The notes under the pieces are model-generated. The model had not been told where the DNA came from. It searched no databases and saw nothing but the letters and a program-made list of their open reading frames with translations. From contig CAXUJK010000006.1 in NCBI GenBank assembly GCA_964251385.1, positions 85,250 to 149,249 on the forward strand: 64,000 nt of DNA. Reading direction: 5' to 3'. The translations under genes were made by a program, and so were the position numbers. Within the stretch, counting starts at the first letter, position 1. Each line of letters begins with the position of its first letter. This document shows, piece after piece, positions 25,101 through 33,373 of this stretch. This stretch comes from CADCVW01 sp964251385 (GTDB lineage: Bacteria; Pseudomonadota; Alphaproteobacteria; Sphingomonadales; Sphingomonadaceae).

Positions 25101-26755
25101 GCGATGTGCTGGCGAACAGCGAGCAGGTCTCCATCGAGACGCGCGACCGGTTCCGGTCCAACCTGGTAATCGCGACGCGGCGGCTGACGCGGCACATCGA
25201 TTACGACATCGACTACGCGGCGGGGACGCTGCGCTTTCGCGAGCCCGTGCTCAGCCGGTCGAGCAAGCTCGATCCGCAGATCATCGTGGCCGACTACGAA
25301 GTCGACGGGGTCGCGGGCCGATCGGTCAACGCAGGCGGGCGCGTCGCGTACCGCGACGGCGGCGACACGCTACGCGTAGGGGTGTCCGCCGTGCGCGATG
25401 CGGGTGCGATCCGGAACACGGGCGCGCGAGGATCGACGACGCTGGTCGGTGCCGACGTCAAGTACCGCCCGGCGGCGAGCAGCGAAGTCCCCGCGGAGAT
25501 CGCGGTCAGCGAGGCGGGCGGCGAGGCGGCGACCGCTTGGCTGGTCGAGGCCGAACATCACGGCGCGCGTACGGACGTCTTGGCGTACGCGCGTTCGCAG
25601 GATAGCGGGTTCGGCATCGGCCAGACGAACCGGTCGGAGGACGGATCGCGCAAGTTCGGGATCGATGGGCGAATGCGTCTCACCGACCGGTCGTCGCTGT
25701 CGGCGAGCGGGTGGCACGAGACGTTTTTCAATCGCGATGCGCGCCGGATCGCGGGACGCGGGTTGGTCGAGTATCGCGGCGGGCTCGTCGATCTGCGCGT
25801 CGGGCTGATCCTGGCGCGCGACCGCCTGCCCGACGGGCGCACCAACGAATCGACGCTGGTACAGCTTGGCGCGTCGCGGCGGTTCGGGCGGCTCGAGCTC
25901 GACGGCAGCAGCGGGTTCGCGCTTGGCGGGGACGATGACAGCGTCGATTTTCCCGCACGGCACAAGGTGGCCGCGCGGTTCGCCGTCAGCGACGCGATCG
26001 GGCTGGTCGCAAGTTACGAGATCGCGTCGGGTGGCTCGGTCGACGCACGAACGGCCCGTGTCGGGTTCGACCTGAAGCCGTGGGCGGGAGCGCGCTTCGC
26101 GGTCACGGGCAATGTGCAGGACATTGCCGAGTACGGCCCGCGCAGCTTCGCGGCCTACGGCCTGTCGCAGAGTTTGGCCTTGGGCCGGAACTGGACGGTG
26201 GACGTGTCGCTCGACGGCAACCGCACGATCGGCGGGATCGATCTGGCCGATGTCGTCAACCCGGCGTTTTCGGCGGCGCGCGGCGGGTTCGTCGGCGACG
26301 GGTCGCTGATCACGGAGGATTTCACCGCGCTGACCGCCGGCGCGACGTTCCGCGCGAAGCGGTGGAGCGCGACGGGCCGCGCCGAATACCGCGCGGGCGA
26401 GCGCGGCGACCGCTACGGCGTCACCGCGGCCGCGCTGCGCCAGATCGGCGAGGGCAGCGCGTTGGGGGGCGCGTTCAACTGGAACGTGGCGGGGATCGAC
26501 GGAGGACCTCGCACGCGGACGGCGGGGTTGGCCGTGTCATGGGCGCACCGGCCCACGGGCAGTCGCCTGTCATGGCTTGAGAAGCTGGAGCTGCGCGACG
26601 ATCGCGTGACGGGCGCGATCGCGGGCTCGCCAGGACCGATCGGGGGCGCGGCGCTGCTGATCGACGGTGACGCGCGGTCGCGGCGGATCGTCAACAGCCT
26701 GTCTGTCAACTGGTCGCCGATGCCGCGGTGCCGGGGAGCGGGCCGTTTCAGCTGA
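22109..26755 (+). CDS. giant DUF11/outer-membrane-type protein, 3' end altered
   Basis: A 1548-residue protein. Layout: signal peptide (residues 1-21), an N-terminal beta region (FRFSSAGSANAAIAS), a carboxypeptidase-regulatory-like patch (GEPVAGARVSLVDADTG), a DUF11 segment around 350-440 (LTIAKSASVATAEVGDVVQY), a SpaA/CNA-like fold near 500 (VGGIRVMLEDGSYAVTDREG), then from about 850 a long stretch of alternating strands with aromatic endings (ARFAVSDAIGLVASYEIASGG), like an outer-membrane beta-barrel. Its last 10 residues (PRCRGAGRFS) do not look like a barrel end, and a DUF11 remnant follows in another frame. So the C-terminus may have been cut by a deletion. No function is known. Confidence 0.82.
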   Translation: MRRLTTFAAALAALASPVVAQRAITNVATAEWYAGGARVSRSSNRVDIVREVEPVAVDRAVTFRFSSAGSANAAIASTRCGVGSASRSVAFGPAWSDVAIGTMGLVATSSYSVREPLVVVFAYAAGNRERAAVDQIEVTLRTAEGDAEALTLTETGPDTGRFAGAMPTVGGSAPVAGDCRVSVRAGATTRLSILAAGAAIAEADIRYLIDPFGIVFDSLTGEPVAGARVSLVDADTGRPADVFGDDGVSAYPSTVATGQSVTDAGGTRYDFPPGDYRFPLTRAGRYRLLVEPPAPYAAWSAVPPADLARLRTPDGAPFTIDGASYGGVFTLDSPAAVRIDVPVDAPAGVLTIAKSASVATAEVGDVVQYRITVRNRDARPSGAVLLSDRFPKGFRYRNGTLRSDGAALDTRVVGGTLSARIPAIPAGGTANVTYLLEILGSARAGDAINRAQVTNTNGVASAFADAVVRVSAETITARMTITGRITEGGCNVDPRAATGVGGIRVMLEDGSYAVTDREGRYHFEGVSPGVHVVQMDLATLPADRAPADCGSGTRGAGRAFSRFVEGGGGSHKRVDFRLAASAPRTANGAVAPARPVPASDAVAAGAEIDWLARATPGTEILFPSATYNPRAKVTRVAIKHALGVSVRLTVDGKPADPLTFEGTATSADGRVAVSRWRGIPLENTTTRLEAAVGTTTLTRTVHVSSSAMRAEIVPSASLLVADGVTRPVLAVRFTDRDGRPVRGGSVGEFTLPAPYLPAVEADAQAARKLSGLERAQPFWRVDGDDGLAYIALEPTTASGAVAIDFSFRDGDVRRDARVDAWLDAGARPWTIVGFAAGTFGFNALSRNLETLSERDSKTEVDGRIALYAKGRVRGRWLLTLAYDSGKREDDARFAGTIDPQGYYTIYADRSERRYDASSIRKLYVKLERPQFVALFGDFDSGFDEAELTRYARALNGLKAEYRGPRISATAFAADTPFAHGRDEIQGNGLTGPYALRARDVLANSEQVSIETRDRFRSNLVIATRRLTRHIDYDIDYAAGTLRFREPVLSRSSKLDPQIIVADYEVDGVAGRSVNAGGRVAYRDGGDTLRVGVSAVRDAGAIRNTGARGSTTLVGADVKYRPAASSEVPAEIAVSEAGGEAATAWLVEAEHHGARTDVLAYARSQDSGFGIGQTNRSEDGSRKFGIDGRMRLTDRSSLSASGWHETFFNRDARRIAGRGLVEYRGGLVDLRVGLILARDRLPDGRTNESTLVQLGASRRFGRLELDGSSGFALGGDDDSVDFPARHKVAARFAVSDAIGLVASYEIASGGSVDARTARVGFDLKPWAGARFAVTGNVQDIAEYGPRSFAAYGLSQSLALGRNWTVDVSLDGNRTIGGIDLADVVNPAFSAARGGFVGDGSLITEDFTALTAGATFRAKRWSATGRAEYRAGERGDRYGVTAAALRQIGEGSALGGAFNWNVAGIDGGPRTRTAGLAVSWAHRPTGSRLSWLEKLELRDDRVTGAIAGSPGPIGGAALLIDGDARSRRIVNSLSVNWSPMPRCRGAGRFS

Positions 26756-26940
26756 CCAGCGGAACGAGCGGCGTTACGTTGGCGGCGGCGAACACGGCGT
26801 TTTCGACCGACGGAACCAACTTCGCCTATGTGCCCGTGCCCGGCTACGACGCCAACGTGCGGGCGATCCGGCTTGCTCCGGGTGGCAAGATGGCGGCCAA
26901 TTCCACCTTCACGATCCGCTTCCGCGCGCGGATTAACTGA
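26716..26940 (+). pseudogene. 3' remnant of a DUF11-like gene
   Basis: An open frame without a start of its own that reads VPGSGPFQLTSGTSG, AANTAFSTDGTNFAYVPVPG, then MAANSTFTIRFRARIN. This is the C-terminal end of a DUF11-like domain, similar in layout to the small protein at 20423. It overlaps the last codons of the giant protein in another frame. The most economical reading is a deletion joining the 3' part of a lost DUF11 gene to the truncated giant gene. Confidence 0.6.
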
Positions 26941-26943
26941 TCC

Positions 26944-27028
26944 TGGTGCCCCCGGCCGGAATCGAACCGGCACTCCTTTCGGAACTCGATTTTGAGTCGA
27001 GCGCGTCTACCAATTCCACCACAGGGGC
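26944..27028 (-). tRNA. tRNA-Leu (anticodon CAA)
   Basis: Minus strand: GCCCCTG TGGTGGAATTGG..., a 5-bp anticodon stem CTCGA-CTCAAAA-TCGAG with anticodon CAA, a long variable arm as in class II tRNAs, and an encoded ACCA end. 85 bases. It lies just after the DUF11 cluster; no attachment-site duplication was seen next to it. Confidence 0.96.
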
Positions 27029-27086
27029 ACGGCAAGGGTCGTTTAGCGGGGCGCGATCACCTTCGCAATCGCGCCCTATCCCCGGA

Positions 27087-28226
27087 TCAACGTGCGGCGA
27101 ATGTCGCACGCAGGCGCTCCCCGGCGAAACGCTGCGCCACCTGCGCTTCGGTAATGACCGCATCCGCGCCGAAGAACTCGTGCGTGACACGGGGGAACTC
27201 GCGGCGCGTCACATCGACGCCCGCGGCGCGCATGCGATCGGCCAGCAAAGCACCTTCGCTGCGCAACGGATCGATCTGCGCGGCGATGATCGTCGTTGGC
27301 GCCAAGCCGCGCAGGTTCGCGGCGACGAGGTTGATGCGCGGGTCGGCGGCATCGGCGGGCGTGCTGGTCGTGTGGTTGAAGAACCACGCCATGAGCGCAC
27401 GGCCGAGCGGCAGCGCGTTCGCGTTTTCCTGATACGAGGGCGTGTTCAGGTCCGACCCCGCGATCGGGTAGATCGACAGGATGTGCAGCGGCGCCTGCAG
27501 GCCCGCGTCGCGCGCCGCGACCGCGGTCGCCACCGCGAGGTTGCCGCCCGCGCTTTCGCCCGCGAGCACCATCCGGCGCGGGTCGCCACCGATCGAACCG
27601 GCATTGGCGATCGCCCAACGATAGGCGGCCAAGGCATCGTCATGCTGGGCGGGGAACTTGGCCTCGGGCGCGAGGCGGTAGTCGACGGACAGCACGATCG
27701 CCTGTCCTTCGCGGGCGAGCGCACGTGTCGACGCGTCGTAAACCTGGCTGTTGGCGAGAACCCAGCCGCCGCCATGATAATAGACGATTACGGGCAGCGG
27801 TCCGCGCGCGCCGTCCGGCGTGTAGACCTTGGCGTTGATCGCACCCGCCGCGCCCGCGACGCTGATGTCGCGCACTGACACGCCGGGAGGCGGCGTCGTC
27901 GGGCGACCCTGTTGGCGCATGACTCGCATGACGCCGTCGGCAAAGGAGGGCTGCAACCGTGCCTGCTGCGGCGTCAACGTATGGTAGGGGCGCAAAGCCG
28001 CTTCACCCGGCGGCGGCATCGTCAGCGCGTCGAGCACGGCCTGGTTCTGCGCCGTCGGACGCACGCCAGAACTAGGGATTCCGGGCTGGCCCTGCGGACC
28101 GCTCGCGCCCATGGCGGGCATCGAACCCATACCGTCATCGCTTGCGGTCGAACACGCCGCCAGCGTCAACAGGCTGAGCGAGGCCGCCAGGAACGGGCGG
28201 AGGCGGGTGCGACTGGCGGACGGCAT
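27087..28226 (-). CDS. lipoprotein alpha/beta-hydrolase (HSL/esterase family)
   Basis: A 379-residue esterase/lipase of the hormone-sensitive-lipase family. ATG 28226 opens a lipoprotein signal (lipobox LAAC, residues 16-19). The oxyanion motif is YYHGGGWVLAN, followed by VDYRLAPE; the nucleophile serine lies in LAGESAGGNLA and the catalytic acid and histidine near SIYPIAGSD and the C-terminal THEFFGAD. It should be attached to a membrane on the periplasmic side and act on short-chain esters. An upstream in-frame ATG at 28274 is less likely because it would bury the lipobox. Confidence 0.88.
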   Translation of the reverse strand: MPSASRTRLRPFLAASLSLLTLAACSTASDDGMGSMPAMGASGPQGQPGIPSSGVRPTAQNQAVLDALTMPPPGEAALRPYHTLTPQQARLQPSFADGVMRVMRQQGRPTTPPPGVSVRDISVAGAAGAINAKVYTPDGARGPLPVIVYYHGGGWVLANSQVYDASTRALAREGQAIVLSVDYRLAPEAKFPAQHDDALAAYRWAIANAGSIGGDPRRMVLAGESAGGNLAVATAVAARDAGLQAPLHILSIYPIAGSDLNTPSYQENANALPLGRALMAWFFNHTTSTPADAADPRINLVAANLRGLAPTTIIAAQIDPLRSEGALLADRMRAAGVDVTRREFPRVTHEFFGADAVITEAQVAQRFAGERLRATFAAR

Positions 28227-28437
28227 CGGGATCTCCGGTTTTACGGGTGGTTCGGCCGAGTAACGGCTGCTCAATGAACTCGTTCCGCGAGATAAGACTA
28301 ACCCAAGTCAGCGTTGCCCGTTCGCGAGGGAACAAAGTCAGGCGCCTCCGGTTGGCTCACCATTCGTTCGGTTCGTCCGCCGATCCTATATTCCGCAAGT
28401 ATTCACCAAGTCGATCTGTACCCTGGGGAGTTCCGAA

Positions 28438-28944
28438 ATGAAGCTCGTTATTGTCGCCGCATTGTTCGCCGCCGCCGTGCCCGCCGCGGCGCAAATGACG
28501 ATGGCACCGACAACCACACAGGCGATGCCGTTCCTGATGATGGCGGCCGAATCCGATATCTTCGAGATTTCGTCGAGCCAGGTCGCGGTCATGAAGTCGC
28601 AGAACCCGCGGGTCCGGGCGTATGCGACGATGCTGATCGAGCATCATACGATGACTACCAACGTCGCGTTGCGTCAGGCCAAGGCGGCGGGGATCATGCC
28701 GCCGCCCGCCGTTCTGCAGGCGGACAAGCGGGACATGATCACGCAATTGCTCGCCGCCGCGCCCGCCGATTTCGACCGCGTCTACCTAACGCAGCAGGTT
28801 CCCGCGCACGAGCAGGCGCTGGCGTTGCACACGACCTACGCGCGCAGCGGGGACACGCCGCAGTTGCGCACCGCGGCGGTCGGCGCGGTCCCGTTCGTGA
28901 CGCGCCATCTGGCGGACGCGCGCAAGATGCTCGGCGCGATGTGA
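28438..28944 (+). CDS. DUF4142 family secreted protein
   Basis: A 168-residue protein with a signal peptide (MKLVIVAALFAAAVPAAA) and a DUF4142 helical domain: ESDIFEISSSQVAVMKSQNP, YATMLIEHHTM, QQVPAHEQALALH. This family has a ferritin-like helical look and is often linked to stress in alphaproteobacteria. The stop lies directly next to the comM stop on the other strand (28942-28944 and 28945-28947). Function unknown. Confidence 0.9.
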   Translation: MKLVIVAALFAAAVPAAAQMTMAPTTTQAMPFLMMAAESDIFEISSSQVAVMKSQNPRVRAYATMLIEHHTMTTNVALRQAKAAGIMPPPAVLQADKRDMITQLLAAAPADFDRVYLTQQVPAHEQALALHTTYARSGDTPQLRTAAVGAVPFVTRHLADARKMLGAM

Positions 28945-30453
28945 TCAGTTTCGTGGAGGCTGGCGGCGATAGCTCAAGGCCTCCGCGACGTGTATACGTG
29001 TGATGCCATCACTGCTCGCCAAGTCGGCGATGGTTCGCGCGACCTTTAGGACCCGATGATAGCCGCGCGCCGAAAGCCTCATTGCCTCGGCGGCTTGAGA
29101 TAATAAACGGCGTCCTGGCTCGTCAGGTGTCGCGACCGCCTCCAACAACCCCCCGTCCGCTTCCGCGTTCGTCCGTACTCCGTGGCCGTCATAGCGATTG
29201 CTTTGTAATCGCCTCGCCGCCGCCACCCGTCCCGCCACTTCCGCGCTACCTTCCCGGGCCGGGGGCAACACCAGGTCCGCCGCGCTCACCGCCTGCACGT
29301 CGATATGCAGGTCGATCCGGTCCAGCATCGGTCCCGACACCTTGGCCTGGTAATCCGCGGCACATCGCGGCGCGCGCGAGCAGGCGAGCGCAGCGTCGCC
29401 CAGATGTCCGCACCGGCACGGGTTCATCGCCGCGATGAGTTGCACGCGTGCCGGAAACGTGACGTGCGCGTTGGCGCGGGCGACGCTGACCGTGCCCGTC
29501 TCCAGCGGCTGGCGCAGCGAGTCGAGAACGGCGCGCTGGAACTCGGGCAGTTCGTCGAGGAACAGGACGCCGAGATGCGCGAGGCTGACTTCGCCGGGAC
29601 GCACTTTGAGCCCGCCACCAACGAGAGCCGCCATCGACGCGCTGTGATGCGGGGTGCGGAACGGGCGCGTGCGGATGAGGCGGCCGCCCGTCAGCTCGCC
29701 CGCGACGGACGCGACCATCGACACTTCGAGCGCTTCGGACGGGGTGAGGTCGGGCAGGATGCCGGGCAAGCACGCGGCGAGCAGCGACTTGCCCGCGCCG
29801 GGCGGGCCGCTCATCAACAGGTTGTGCCCGCCCGCCGCCGCGATCTCGAGCGCGCGTTTCGCGGTTTCCTGGCCTTTTACCTGTGCGAGGTCGGGGCCGC
29901 GGATCGGCGGATCGGCCTCGGCGGGCCGCGGAGGGCCGATCGCGCCGCCGCCGCGAAAATGGTTGAGCAGCGTCAGGATATCGGGCGCCGCGACGACTTC
30001 GATGTCGCCCACCCACGCGGCCTCCGCGCCCTGCACGGCGGGGCAGATCAGCCCCAGGTCGCGCGAAGACGCGTGCATCGCGGCGAGCAGCACGCCGGGC
30101 GACGCGGTCAGCCGCCCGTCGAGCCCAAGCTCGCCGACCGCCACATACGCGGACAATGTCTCGGCATCGACCGCACCCATCGCCCCTAGCAAGCCGAGCG
30201 CGATCGGCAGGTCATAGTGCGAGCCTTCCTTGGGCAGGTCGGCGGGCGACAGATTGACCGTGATCCGCTTTGGCGGGAGGGCGAGCCCGATCGCGGCTAG
30301 CGCGGCGCGCACGCGTTCGGTGGACTCGCGCACCGCCTTGTCGGGGAGGCCGACGACGATGAAGGCGGGCAACCCGCCCGACACGCTGACCTGACATTCG
30401 ACCGCGCGCGCGTCCAACCCAAGGAACGCCACCGTGGCGACATGCGCGACCAT
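28945..30453 (-). CDS. comM: ComM/YifB family Mg chelatase-like AAA ATPase
   Basis: AAA+ ATPase related to magnesium chelatase; ComM acts as a branch-migration helicase in natural transformation. ATG 30453 gives 502 residues. The order is an N-terminal Lon-like domain (VSGGLPAFIVVGLPDKAV, VNLSPADLPKEGSHYDLP), a Walker A (GPPGAGKSLLAA), a Walker B (LFLDELPEF), and AAMNPCRCGHLGD. With dprA at 55535 this window encodes two transformation proteins, so natural competence is possible. Confidence 0.94.
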   Translation of the reverse strand: MVAHVATVAFLGLDARAVECQVSVSGGLPAFIVVGLPDKAVRESTERVRAALAAIGLALPPKRITVNLSPADLPKEGSHYDLPIALGLLGAMGAVDAETLSAYVAVGELGLDGRLTASPGVLLAAMHASSRDLGLICPAVQGAEAAWVGDIEVVAAPDILTLLNHFRGGGAIGPPRPAEADPPIRGPDLAQVKGQETAKRALEIAAAGGHNLLMSGPPGAGKSLLAACLPGILPDLTPSEALEVSMVASVAGELTGGRLIRTRPFRTPHHSASMAALVGGGLKVRPGEVSLAHLGVLFLDELPEFQRAVLDSLRQPLETGTVSVARANAHVTFPARVQLIAAMNPCRCGHLGDAALACSRAPRCAADYQAKVSGPMLDRIDLHIDVQAVSAADLVLPPAREGSAEVAGRVAAARRLQSNRYDGHGVRTNAEADGGLLEAVATPDEPGRRLLSQAAEAMRLSARGYHRVLKVARTIADLASSDGITRIHVAEALSYRRQPPRN

Positions 30454-30566
30454 ATCGGATTGTTCTCCCCTGCCCCTCCCTAACCGCACCGCCGTCCTTG
30501 CGAAAGCCGGGTATCGGAAGCTGCTTGCGTCTTGCGCCGGTAATACAGCTACGCCATCTACTGCGC

Positions 30567-30887
30567 ATGACGTTGCGTGCACGATGGAAAGCCGCCGGCC
30601 GCAACCTCGCGGTCAAGACCGGGCTGTTCGCGACAGGCTGTGTGTTGCTCGCGGCAGCGCCGGTCGTCGGCATCTTCCCCGGTCCCGGCGGCGTGTTCGT
30701 CGCGGCGGCCGGCCTCACGCTGATGCTGCGCAACAGCCGCTGGGCCAAGCGGCGCTACGTCCACTTCAAGCGTTGGCAGCCCAAGGCGGGCGGATGGTGC
30801 GACTGGGGCATGCGCCGGCCGAGCGCGCGGCGCCGCGAGGCGCTTCGCAAGCTGCGGGCCGCCTTGCCCGAAGCGTCGGGCGATTGA
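30567..30887 (+). CDS. PGPGW-type small transmembrane protein
   Basis: A 106-residue membrane protein with two hydrophobic segments (residues 16-34 and 40-54) and the motif GIFPGPGGVFVAAAGLTLML between them, typical of the PGPGW family. The C-terminus is very basic (RRPSARRREALRKLR). ATG 30567 is used; an upstream ATG at 30498 would give a longer form. It lies between comM and rpmH on the plus strand. Function unknown. Confidence 0.75.
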   Translation: MTLRARWKAAGRNLAVKTGLFATGCVLLAAAPVVGIFPGPGGVFVAAAGLTLMLRNSRWAKRRYVHFKRWQPKAGGWCDWGMRRPSARRREALRKLRAALPEASGD

Positions 30888-30979
30888 CTTGGGGAGCCGC
30901 CTTGCCTAACCGGCGGCGCAACCCCGAGCGGTCGTTCCGACCGCGTTCCACCAAGATCCAGATTCGATTAGGATGAGCG

Positions 30980-31114
30980 ATGAAGCGCACTTTTCAGCCC
31001 AGCAAGCTCGTGCGGGCACGCCGCCACGGCTTCTTCGCGCGCAAGGCGACGGTGGGCGGGCGCAAGGTGCTGGCGGCGCGCCGGGCGCGCGGCCGCAAGG
31101 TCCTCTGCGCCTAG
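30980..31114 (+). CDS. rpmH: 50S ribosomal protein L34
   Basis: A 44-residue ribosomal protein: MKRTFQPSKLVRARRHGFFA, then RKATVGGRKVLAARRARGRK. The AGGA at 30970-30973 is six bases from ATG 30980. It begins the conserved rpmH-rnpA-yidD-yidC-yihA order. The rnpA frame overlaps it: the only ATG in that frame is at 30973, seven bases ahead. Confidence 0.98.
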   Translation: MKRTFQPSKLVRARRHGFFARKATVGGRKVLAARRARGRKVLCA

Positions 31115-31437
31115 ACACGATCGCCAAACGCGCCGACTTCCTCAGCGCGAACCGCGGACGTCGCGCACCGATGCCGGGCTTCGTCTTGTTGTGCCGCGAC
31201 CGGGCGGACGGCGACGACGCGATGCGGATCGGCTACACCGTCACCAAGAAGATCGGCAACGCCGTCGTACGCAACCGCATGAAGCGCCGCTTGCGCGAAT
31301 TGGCGCGCGCGCTGCTGCCGGACGCCGGGATCGCCGGACGCGACTACGTGCTGATCGGGCGGCAAGGCGGCATCGAACGCGATTTCGCCAGTTTGGGCAG
31401 CGAGCTTAGCAAGGCGTTGGCGAAGGTCGTACGGTGA
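31105..31437 (+). CDS. rnpA: ribonuclease P protein component (start uncertain)
   Basis: The protein subunit of RNase P, which matures the 5' end of tRNAs. The conserved block RIGYTVTKKIGNAVVRNRMKRRLREL is intact. There is no ATG/GTG/TTG at the expected start. The only standard start in this frame is ATG 30973, which would place all of rpmH inside rnpA and add 44 residues with no likeness to RnpA. A CTG at 31105 (MRLDTIAKRADFL...) with AAGG four bases upstream gives the normal 110 residues and is my choice. The stop overlaps the yidD GTG. Confidence 0.9.
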   Translation: MRLDTIAKRADFLSANRGRRAPMPGFVLLCRDRADGDDAMRIGYTVTKKIGNAVVRNRMKRRLRELARALLPDAGIAGRDYVLIGRQGGIERDFASLGSELSKALAKVVR

Positions 31438-31664
31438 TCGCCAAGGCGCTCATCCTGGTCGCGCGCGGCTGGCAACTCGGGCCCTCGCGCGTGCTCCCGC
31501 CGAGCTGCCGATACAGCCCGAGCTGTTCAGCTTACGCGATTACGTCGTGGCGCAGGTTCGGTGCGGTTCGCGGCTCTTGGCTCGCCGCCAAGCGCATCGC
31601 CCGCTGCCACCCATGGGGCGGCATGGGGCACGATCCCGTACCACAAAGGACGACGAATACGTGA
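31434..31664 (+). CDS. yidD: membrane protein insertion efficiency factor YidD
   Basis: A 76-residue membrane-associated helper of YidC. The invariant cysteine pattern is seen in SCRYSPSCSAYAITSWRRFG and RCHPWGGMGHDPVP. The start is GTG 31434, overlapping the rnpA stop (GTGA), and its stop overlaps the yidC start. Confidence 0.95.
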   Translation: MIAKALILVARGWQLGPSRVLPPSCRYSPSCSAYAITSWRRFGAVRGSWLAAKRIARCHPWGGMGHDPVPQRTTNT

Positions 31665-33373
31665 CCGACCAGCGCAACATGATCCTGGCGCTCGTCCTCT
31701 CCGCGCTCGTGCTGTTCGGGTGGAGCACGATTTCCGAGCGCTACTTCCCGACAGCGCAGCCGCCTTCGACCAAGATCGAGCAAGGGCGTGCCGTCGCCTT
31801 GCCGCAGCCGCAAGCCGACCTGCCCCCCGACGGCCCCGCCGCGCTGCGCGCGCGCAACGTCGTGCTGCGCGAGAACCCGAGGGTTCGCATCGACACGCCG
31901 CAGCTCGCCGGGTCCATCAACCTCCAGGGAGCGCGTATCGACGATCTCGTCTTGGTCAAACAACGCGAGACGATCGCACGCAACTCGCCACCGATCCGGT
32001 TGCTGTCGCCCGGCGGCGCGAAGGCGGCATACTTCGCTCAGTTCGGGTGGGCCGGTGCGGGAACGCTGGTGCCAGGGCTCGACACTGTGTGGACGCCGAG
32101 CGCGGCGGTGCTGACGCCGTCCGCGCCCGTAACGCTGCGCTGGGACAACAATGCGGGGCAGCGGTTCGAGATCGTTATCGCGGTCGACGCGAAATACATG
32201 TTCACGATCCGCCAGCGGGTCGTCAACGCCGCCGCCGCGCCGATCGCGGTGCAGCCGTTCGCGCTCGTCAACCGCGACGGCAAGTCCGCCGACCCGAACA
32301 GCTGGACGATGCACACCGGCCCGATCGGCGTGTTCGACGAGGTCGCGACGTACGACGTCGATTTCGAAACGCTCGACGAGGGTCCGAGGGACGGGACTAA
32401 GTTCGCGAGCCGCGGCGGCTGGCTCGGGTTCACGGACAAATACTGGCTTACCGCGTTGATCCCGGCGCAGAACGCGCGTGTCGAGGCGACCTTCCGACCC
32501 GGGCCTCGCGACAGCTACCAGGCCGACTACTCGGCCGCGTCGACCATCGTACCGGCGCGCTCGCAATCGGCGACAACGAGTCACTTCTTCGCGGGTGCCA
32601 AGGAGTTGTCCGCGCTCGACGGGTACGAGGCGTCGCTCGGCGTGCCGTCGCTCGACAAGGCGCTCGATTGGGGCTGGTTCGAATGGTTCGCCAAGCCGAT
32701 CTTCTACCTGCTCAACTGGCTGTTCACGGTCGCGGGCAACTTCGGCGTCGCGATCATCCTTCTGACGCTGATCGTGCGCGGGATCATGTTCCCGATCGCG
32801 CAGAAACAGTTCCAGTCCATGGCGGCGATGCGGCTGCTCGCGCCGAAGATGAAGGTCCTGCAGGAGCGGCACAAGGACGACAAGGTCGCGCAGCAGCAGG
32901 AGATCATGAAGCTGTACAAGGAGGAGAAGGTCAATCCGTTCGCGGGCTGCCTGCCGATCCTGATCCAGATCCCGGTTTTCTACGCGCTCTACAAGGTGCT
33001 GATGCTCGCGGTCGAAATGCGGCACCAGCCGTTCTTCGGGTGGCTGCGCGACCTGACCGCGCCCGACCCGATGACGCCCGTCAACCTGTTCGGCTTCCTG
33101 CCGTTCACCCCGCCGCAGATCATCGCGATCGGCGTGCTGCCGATCCTGGTCGGCGTGACGCAGTGGATGGCGTTCAAGTTGAACCCGCCCGCGGCGGACC
33201 CCGTGCAGCAGAAGGTGCTGGGGCTGATGCCGTGGTTCCTTATCGTCGTCATGGCACCCTTCGCGGCCGGGCTGCAGCTCTACTGGATGACCAACAACAT
33301 CCTGACGATCGCGCAGCAGAAGCTGCTCTACAAGCGGTATGGGGTGGACACGTCGACACCCGTGACGACGTGA
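31661..33373 (+). CDS. yidC: membrane protein insertase YidC
   Basis: Inserts membrane proteins, with or without SecYEG. GTG 31661 (overlapping the yidD stop) gives 570 residues. An N-terminal helix (residues 6-22, NMILALVLSALVLFGWS) precedes a large periplasmic domain and the C-terminal five-helix insertase core (FEWFAKPIFYLLNWLFTVAG..., IQIPVFYALYKVLMLAVEMR). The frame extends further upstream over yidD but is not coding there. Confidence 0.97.
   Translation: MTDQRNMILALVLSALVLFGWSTISERYFPTAQPPSTKIEQGRAVALPQPQADLPPDGPAALRARNVVLRENPRVRIDTPQLAGSINLQGARIDDLVLVKQRETIARNSPPIRLLSPGGAKAAYFAQFGWAGAGTLVPGLDTVWTPSAAVLTPSAPVTLRWDNNAGQRFEIVIAVDAKYMFTIRQRVVNAAAAPIAVQPFALVNRDGKSADPNSWTMHTGPIGVFDEVATYDVDFETLDEGPRDGTKFASRGGWLGFTDKYWLTALIPAQNARVEATFRPGPRDSYQADYSAASTIVPARSQSATTSHFFAGAKELSALDGYEASLGVPSLDKALDWGWFEWFAKPIFYLLNWLFTVAGNFGVAIILLTLIVRGIMFPIAQKQFQSMAAMRLLAPKMKVLQERHKDDKVAQQQEIMKLYKEEKVNPFAGCLPILIQIPVFYALYKVLMLAVEMRHQPFFGWLRDLTAPDPMTPVNLFGFLPFTPPQIIAIGVLPILVGVTQWMAFKLNPPAADPVQQKVLGLMPWFLIVVMAPFAAGLQLYWMTNNILTIAQQKLLYKRYGVDTSTPVTT

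Noticed and set aside
26944..27086. tRNA-Leu as an integration site for the DUF11 cluster
   Set aside because: No repeated tRNA end, integrase or mobility gene was found on either side.
31532..33025. 497-codon minus-strand open frame antisense to yidC
   Set aside because: His/Arg/Asp-rich shadow, no start signal or motif.
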